64,000 bases of DNA from Aquarana catesbeiana (Eukaryota; Chordata; Amphibia; Anura; Ranidae): the NCBI RefSeq assembly GCF_042186555.1, contig NC_133328.1, forward strand, positions 615,025,744-615,089,743. The letters are read 5' to 3'. Numbering within the stretch: the first letter of the stretch is position 1; each line of letters starts with the position of its first letter. The notes beneath the pieces are model-generated. The model was given only the letters and a program-made list of their open reading frames with translations, ran no database searches and was not told the DNA's origin. Positions 58,292 through 64,000 of this stretch are shown in pieces. Position numbers and translations under genes: made by a program.

Positions 58292-58294
58292 ACA

Positions 58295-59062
58295 TGGAAC
58301 GTGAATAATAATAATTGTTGACTTTTCCAGTAATGACTTTATAAAAGATTCACCTTTCATCTTTGAAAATCAGTCCTTGAGCCTCAGTCCAATGACTTTG
58401 CCAATGGCTGAAATTACATCATCAGTATACTACAAGCAGAAGAAAGCAGAGACACCAAGATTTACATGACTGATGTCTCATTCCAGAAGGTAGACCCTAG
58501 ATAATGTTTGAACAAAGATGGTTGTGTCCTTCTGGGGAAGAAATCAGAGGAAGTCATTGTCAGGGAGAGTATTATGATCCCTTATAGCAATAAATTCTTG
58601 AAATTGTTACACTTCCACTCCGCTTTAATTTATTCCGCTTTTCTTTAATTTAGTCTATATACACTTATTTGGAGGTCATCCCAGGTATAAAGGTCACCAT
58701 AATACTATAAATATTTTGACATTACTACCCATAATTAAATTAATTATGGACCATTTACACAGGATTACTAGCAAAGAATTTGGTTACATCCTCGCCGTTG
58801 TTGAGTCATCTTATTTATGTATTATGGTTAAAGACATATTTTAAGTTGATCCCATAAGAAAAGACTGGATTAGCTCGAATTGTGTTACACTAGAATAATC
58901 CCTTTGTGTTTTCTTATCACAAGTCACATGCAGCAACTCCCAACTGACCTTCTCTTAAGAGAGACAATCCCTATTTTAAACCCAAAGCGTACTGTCCATC
59001 TTTCCTCTCCAGCTGTCCCTCTTATACATCTGATGCTTAGGTCCAGCTTAGGTCAAGGACTA
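58295..59062. other. No gene seen
   Basis: AT-rich sequence without recognised repeats. Confidence 0.4.
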
Positions 59063-59066
59063 TTTA

Positions 59067-59505
59067 AAGTATATCTACACCCAAAATGTTTTTTTGTTTT
59101 GGACAAAGCGGAGAGGGTTTAGAACCTCTATCAGGATTTTATTGCTGTTTACGTCCCCATTTGGGAGATTCTCCCTCCTATTTTGTCCTGCTGGTCATGG
59201 TTACCAGGATTGAAAGTGAAAATTTACATTTTTGAGTTGTCTCGGGAACAGGACGTTTTTACAAATCAAAATGAGGGGGATAATAAACAAGACAGTAATG
59301 CTAATAGCATTATATTGAACGTACTATTGTGGCTGACAAAAAGCCGAGTTCATGATAGATTAGAAAAACTTAATCTGATTAAATCACCAGGACAAGATGG
59401 CTTACACCCAAGAGTTCTCAAAGAACTTAGCCTTGTTACAGGCTTGGATTAGAACATCCTCTAGATTTTTATTGCTGTGTCCCTGAAGGGGATTTTCAAT
59501 CTAAA
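59067..59505. mobile_element. TTAA-type MITE interrupted by a CR1 fragment
   Basis: tttaaagtatatctacaccc and ggacaaagcggagagggttt resemble the 43536 element. The sequence resumes near 59445 as ggattagaacatcctctaga and ttttattgctgtgtccctga, repeating the pre-insertion phrase. Confidence 0.5.
59320..59440 (+). pseudogene. CR1 reverse transcriptase fragment
   Basis: Translation gives LEKLNLIKSPGQDGLHPRVL followed by KELS, the conserved N-terminal reverse transcriptase motif of CR1-clade LINEs. Only about 40 codons are recognisable, on the strand opposite to the large CR1 element. Confidence 0.75.
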
Positions 59506-59509
59506 GAAC

Positions 59510-60470
59510 AGTGTTTTTCAACCACTGGGCTGCAGCTTCTTTTCTGCCAGGCCACAGCTTCCTGTCTGCGTTGGCTTTGGTTATACCAAGTTCTTGCTGG
59601 CAGCATCACCAAAAAAGCCAGTTTACTACAGCTGAACTTTTGGTGGAATCGCCTAGGTGATTCCAATGGAAGTGGAGGCAGGTACCTGTCAAAACTAGGA
59701 AAGGAGTGGGGTAGGAGGACACAAAACAGAACTTCCCTTTCTAGGTGAAGTTCTGCTTCAAGTACCACCACTAGCATCAATGAGTCAGAGGGACATATTT
59801 TCCCCTTGGGCCTGCTATTCCACTAATTTCAATTATTAGAGGGGTTGTACTCATGAAATGACCACTATTCCACTGACACCAATGATTTGAGGGGCTATTT
59901 TCCCATGTGGACCACTATTCCACTGACACCAATGATTTGAGGGACTATTTTCCCATGTGGACCACTATTCCACTGACACCAATGATTTGAGGGACTATTT
60001 TCCCATGTAGACTATTATTCCACTAACACCTATGATATGAGGAACTATTTTCCCATGTAGACCACTATTCCACTGACACCTATGATTTGAGGGGCTATCC
60101 TTCCCTGACGACCACTGTCCCACTATCACCAATGATTTAGGCTCGGTTCACATGTGAGCCGCAAATGTTTTTGTGCAAAAGGCAACAGACCCGCTGCGGA
60201 GATATGTGAACCGGCTCCATAGAAATCTCCTGCTATCGCGAATTTGATGCGGGGATCCCGCATCCAATTAGCAATGGTGTGAACTCAGCCTTAAGGGACT
60301 GTTCTCTCCTGGTTACCACTATATCACTGATTTTAATATTTGAGCAGCTGTTCTCCCATGTGGACTTCTATTCCACTGACACCAGTGGATGAGTATAAAC
60401 TTTTTTCTTCTGTTGGGACTTGGAAGATTTTGAAAGAATTTACCTGGTCTTGGTCTCACTAAGGTTGAGA
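59510..60470 (+). mobile_element. Repeat element with a 50-bp minisatellite
   Basis: gtgtttttcaaccactgggc and ctaaggttgagaatcat are loosely inverted ends. The array at 59836-60137 has about six units of 50 bp (gggactattttcccatgtgg, accactattccactgacacc, aatgatttga). Confidence 0.7.
60138..60293. mobile_element. Short MITE in the minisatellite
   Basis: Ends taggctcggttcacatg and gtgtgaactcagcctta; the array continues on the right as ggactgttctctcc. Confidence 0.65.
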
Positions 60471-60474
60471 ATCA

Positions 60475-61560
60475 TAGAAAAAAGGAAAGTGGCCCAACTC
60501 CAATACCTCCGGTGATTTATTGTCCAACTGTTAGCAAACAAAACCTCACCTGGATGCTTTCACAATGACCTATTTCACCGGATACAGGAGCTGAATTGTA
60601 GAGATTCGCCCTTCTTGTTTATCTTGTTGACATTTGTCACTCAGGGATGAGCCTGAACTGTCCCACCAGGAAGCTGGCAAAGCCAACAATTGCATGTATA
60701 CACGCCCCTTGCATACATGGGGCTACGGAGCTGAGAAGTCCTCCAGCATCTATGATTGTCTATCGGCTTTGACAGCTTCCAAGTGGAATATCTCAGCTAG
60801 GTTCGCACATACCTGAGCTCATCATTAATTGTCACCAGAACCTTTTTTTTTTTTTTTTAACGAAAATTTAAAAAATCCAGATTCTTCAGTTGTCACCAGA
60901 ACAGGAATAGAGGGGAAATCTTCTAATGGACCCAACTATTCTAAGAGAGAAATTTCCTTTCTTCGAATAGACTCTCTTCTCACTTTATGTTAAGTCTCAA
61001 GGAATTCTGCAGATTGCACAAATCAGAATGCAAGTATCCAAGCCAATCCAAAATTTCGGATTCGGATTTATTTCTGATCTGAAAAAATATATATTTTTTT
61101 TAGCCAAATTCAGCAGATTGCTTGATTTACAAAACAGTTTGGTCCGTATACTGCTGTCTTTATATTATATCATATCTCCATCTGTCTGAAATTTGCATTT
61201 CTCATAAAGAGCCATTTCCTGTGCAGCATGTATGTACAGATTAGTATGATTTAACACTCGTGTCTCAGTAATTTCTAGTATGTTAAACATTTATTGCCTG
61301 CATGAATAACTCTCTTAATTACTGGATCACGGGCTAAGCAATAATACACCAACACTTCATGCTGTGCTGGTGCTGCTGTTCCTATAATTATTATTCCCTG
61401 GTATATTGTGCACACATGGGGTTCCATCATAATGTAAAGATCATGCAACAAGCCAACACCTCCAGGCTGATTTTTTTAAATGTACACCATATACACTCAG
61501 TGCTATGTTGTTGGACATAGTGGCATTTATAACACAGAAAAAAAATCTAAGCAAATATAA
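60475..61560. other. No gene seen
   Basis: AT-rich intronic-looking sequence with a T run at 60846-60860. Confidence 0.4.
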
Positions 61561-61690
61561 AGCCTCGTACACACGATCGGATTGTTGGCCAACAAAACCT
61601 TGGAATTTTGTCCGAAGGACGTTGGCCCAAACATATCTTGCAGAAGCATGGCCACACAATTGTTGGCCAACAATTACAAATGTAGTGACG
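61561..61690. mobile_element. Harbinger-type MITE fragment
   Basis: agcctcgtacacacgatcgg resembles the Harbinger ends, and gttggccaacaaaac with ttgttggccaacaa forms an inner inverted repeat. No matching right end was found. Confidence 0.5.
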
Positions 61691-62480
61691 TACTAGATGT
61701 ACTACATGTTTTTTCAGCTCTTTAGCGCCACTCTTTGGTCTCCTTCTGCTAATTTTGTGTTAGTAGAAGTTTGGTGAGTTTTGATTTGCGCTTTTCTTTT
61801 TGCGTTTTTCACTTAGCGCTTTTCATTTCGTGCTTTTCAGTTCGTTTCTGTTTCGTTTCTGTTTTCGTTTCGTTTCTGTTATTTATTTTTGGCCTTGGAG
61901 TTAGTTATTGCTTTGACATTATTTTTTTGGTTGAATAATGATTTCATTTGGTATATTTTCTATATTTTTGGATGCTCTTTTTGGTTAAGTTCTATTGGCA
62001 GATAGCATGTCTAATTTTGTTTGTTTTCTTTTTTTAATGCACAATAAAAAAAATAGTGTAGAATAATACTTGGCTATGTGTTTTACTTCAAATGACAGTT
62101 TGGGAGTAGGCAGTTACATTTTAAAAAATACAATGTAAAATTGACAAGGAACACCAACATAGTTGTATCTTTGATCTTAAAAACTACGGGATAATGGGGT
62201 TGTGGTAACTTGCCCAAATAAAAATAAAAAGCATAATAATATTATTCTTGATATCACTAGAAAAAAAAGTTTTTGGAAATTAGTTTGCAATAACTCCATC
62301 AGTATCACCAGCAAAGCACGCCGGTGGTAATCAATTTTTTGTGGGCAATGGCTGGTGTTGGCGCTTTGATCGTCATGGCACCATGGTTGATATGATGTCA
62401 GGGTGATTGAAGAGCATTGTTTCTATTGTTACATTCGTATATATAATGAAGTGGTTCAAGTCACCATATTGCAGAATCAA
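61691..62480. other. No gene seen
   Basis: T-rich stretch with repeated tttcgtttctg (61840-61880); no frames of note. Confidence 0.4.
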
Positions 62481-62489
62481 TGAGATCCT

Positions 62490-63000
62490 GGGTGTGTCAC
62501 TTGCCACATCTCCTGCCACCAGATGCAGCGTTTCACTTGCCACCGCCGCCGGTCACTAGATGCAGCGTATCACCTGCCACTGTCGCCTGTCACAAGATGC
62601 AGCTTGTTACTTGCCACCGTCACCTGCCACTAGATGTGGATTGTCACTTTCCATGTTGCCTGCCACCAGATGTTGATTGTCACTTGCCACTGTCACCTGC
62701 CACCATTTGCAGATTGCCACGTCACCTGCCACCATTTGCAGATTGTCACTTGCCATGTCACCTGCGACCATTTGCAGATTGTCACTTGGCACATCACCTG
62801 CCACCTGATGGGGATTGTCACTTACCACGTCACCTGCCACCATTTGCAGATTGTCACTTGCCATGTCACCTGCCACTTGATGTGGATTGTCACTTGCCAC
62901 GTCACCTGCCACCAGATGTGGGTTATCACTTGCCACGTCGCCTGGCACCAGATGTGGATTGTCACTTGCCAACTGGTGTGGATTGTCACTTGCCATGCCA
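62490..63000 (+). repeat. 36-bp minisatellite
   Basis: About fourteen units of 36 bp, caccatttgcagattgtcac followed by ttgccatgtcacctgc, with point variants. Since 36 is a multiple of three the array is open in several frames on both strands, giving frames up to 198 codons that are not genes. Confidence 0.92.
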
Positions 63001-63294
63001 GCCAGTGCCACCAAATGTGCGCAGCACTGGCCCATTTATTGAGGGCAGGAGAGTGGTGATGCGGGGCAGGCAGTGAGAGATTATGTAATCTTTCTGCTCC
63101 CCACCGCACCTTGCTCCCACATTGAAAAGGCCCGTATGTGAGGGCTGAAGAGCGGTGATGTGGAGCGGGCAGAGAGAGATGATGTAATCTCTGCTCGTTC
63201 GCCCGCTCGCTTCTCTCCTCTCACCTGCCTCTCTCATGCAGACCACCTGCCCGCCACAGCCGTGGCCCGCTGGTTATGCAGTGACCCTGCGGCA

Positions 63295-63366
63295 AGAGAC
63301 TCAGGGCTATGGGCCCCAAATTCGGGGCTATGGCCCCAATAGCCACCCCCTAGCGACGCCACTGCT
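63295..63366. mobile_element. hAT MITE right-end fragment
   Basis: ggggctatggccccaatagc and ccctagcgacgccactg match 56708-56748. Confidence 0.7.
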
Positions 63367-63457
63367 CCCTACTATATAAGACAATATTAACCCTAAAGTG
63401 GAATTGCAGGAGATAAAACACTTTTAAAAATCTGCTAGCGTATAAGGAGTTACTATA

Positions 63458-63864
63458 ATTCCAACAAGGTGTATGCCACCACTTAGCTCTTTATTTTACT
63501 ATTTACATTTTTACTGAGCATCTGGAGTATAGCTATTGCTATATTCCCTGCTCTGACAAGAGTGATGCAATCTGCTACACAGCAGTCGCTCTGCCCGCCT
63601 CTCCCCCCTGCTGTCCATCCACAGAATGATTTGTATTTTGTAAATAGGTTCACATTATATAAAGCCTTCCATGATTGCAGAAGAGGAGAGGAGGGGCTGG
63701 CAGAGTGACTGCAAAAAAATTTGCAGCTGCTGTATTGGAGACCCAAAGATCCAGCGTCACCAAGCTGGAGGTATAGCAATAGCTGTACTCCCAGTGTTCA
63801 GTAAAAGTGTAAATAGTAAATAAAAGAGATAAGTCCATGAGGTGGCATACATGCTATTGGACTT
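63458..63864. mobile_element. Intact relative of the MITE at 41493-43531
   Basis: Inverted ends of about 100 bp (attccaacaaggtgtatgcc and ggcatacatgctattggact; actgagcatctggagtatag mirrored). It preserves the unoccupied TA site of the Tc1 insertion, gtatagctattgct at 63528-63541. Confidence 0.8.
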
Positions 63865-64000
63865 TACCCAATTAATATAAAGAGGTCCTGTTTTAATAGA
63901 AATTAATAACAGCCCTAAAAGAAACACAGACTTTGAAAAGTATAGTGCCCCCTTACACTGGTTATTAGTGGAGAAGTGTCCCCTTATATTGTATTCCAAA

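Noticed and set aside
60634..60816. 60-codon frame that might be an exon
   Set aside because: No convincing splice sites or similarity to any remembered protein.
62480..63076. 198-codon plus-strand frame and overlapping minus-strand frames
   Set aside because: They are translations of the 36-bp minisatellite; no non-repeat domain, splice context or start signal supports a gene.

Overview
The window reads as intronic DNA of a vertebrate, most probably an anuran amphibian and within that a true frog (ranid). The evidence is one clearly recognisable vertebrate coding exon in 64 kb, no bacterial gene layout, and dense nested DNA transposons and MITEs. These include PIF/Harbinger MITEs with TACACACGGTCGGA-type ends, TTAA-flanked families, Tc1-like elements and a CR1 LINE with the 3' end TTACATAGTTAGTAAGGTTGA, which I associate with ranid genomes. 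The species assignment rests on remembered repeat types, not on a search.

The only host coding sequence I can support is a 127-bp exon at 6205-6331 on the minus strand. It encodes the first 42 residues (MPDQISVSEF...) of ASAP1, an Arf GTPase-activating protein, and has a good acceptor and a GTAAGC donor. A GC-rich, CpG-rich segment at about 21.2-21.65 kb contains a minus-strand CAG|GTGAGC donor and could be the promoter and noncoding first exon about 15 kb upstream. On that model 1-6204 is the next intron and 6332-21550 is intron 1. Everything above 21.7 kb would lie upstream of that promoter, or in a longer first intron if an earlier exon exists.

Layout. 1-5.6 kb: two Harbinger MITEs; the first is split by a 1.6-kb head-to-head palindrome whose centre carries a hammerhead-ribozyme-like core. 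7.4-11.2 kb: a 1-kb Harbinger element with a GC-rich inner palindrome, a CR1 tail, TTAA MITEs and a tRNA-derived SINE. 11.5-14.1 kb: a palindromic Tc1-like element interrupted by a piggyBac-family fragment. 16-21 kb: minisatellites, a 22-G run, TA tracts and the CpG-rich block. 22-27 kb: nested MITEs up to three deep. 27.5-29.2 kb: a palindrome carrying two different Harbinger MITEs at exactly mirrored sites plus a hAT MITE. 31.1-33.0 kb and 41.6-43.2 kb: full-length dead Tc1-like elements. 45.9-50.9 kb: a 5.06-kb TTAA-flanked element holding a fossil piggyBac transposase C-terminus, inserted inside a MITE. 52.0-56.2 kb: a decayed CR1 LINE interrupted by a 5'-truncated L1-type element with a 15-bp target duplication. 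56.2-64 kb: a hAT MITE with an 8-bp duplication, a fourth Tc1-like element, and minisatellites.

No transposase or reverse transcriptase frame here is intact; each has stops, frameshifts or lost catalytic residues. The value of the window is as a layered insertion record: several insertions can be proven from paired empty sites within the window itself. No tRNA, rRNA, CRISPR or viral gene was found.
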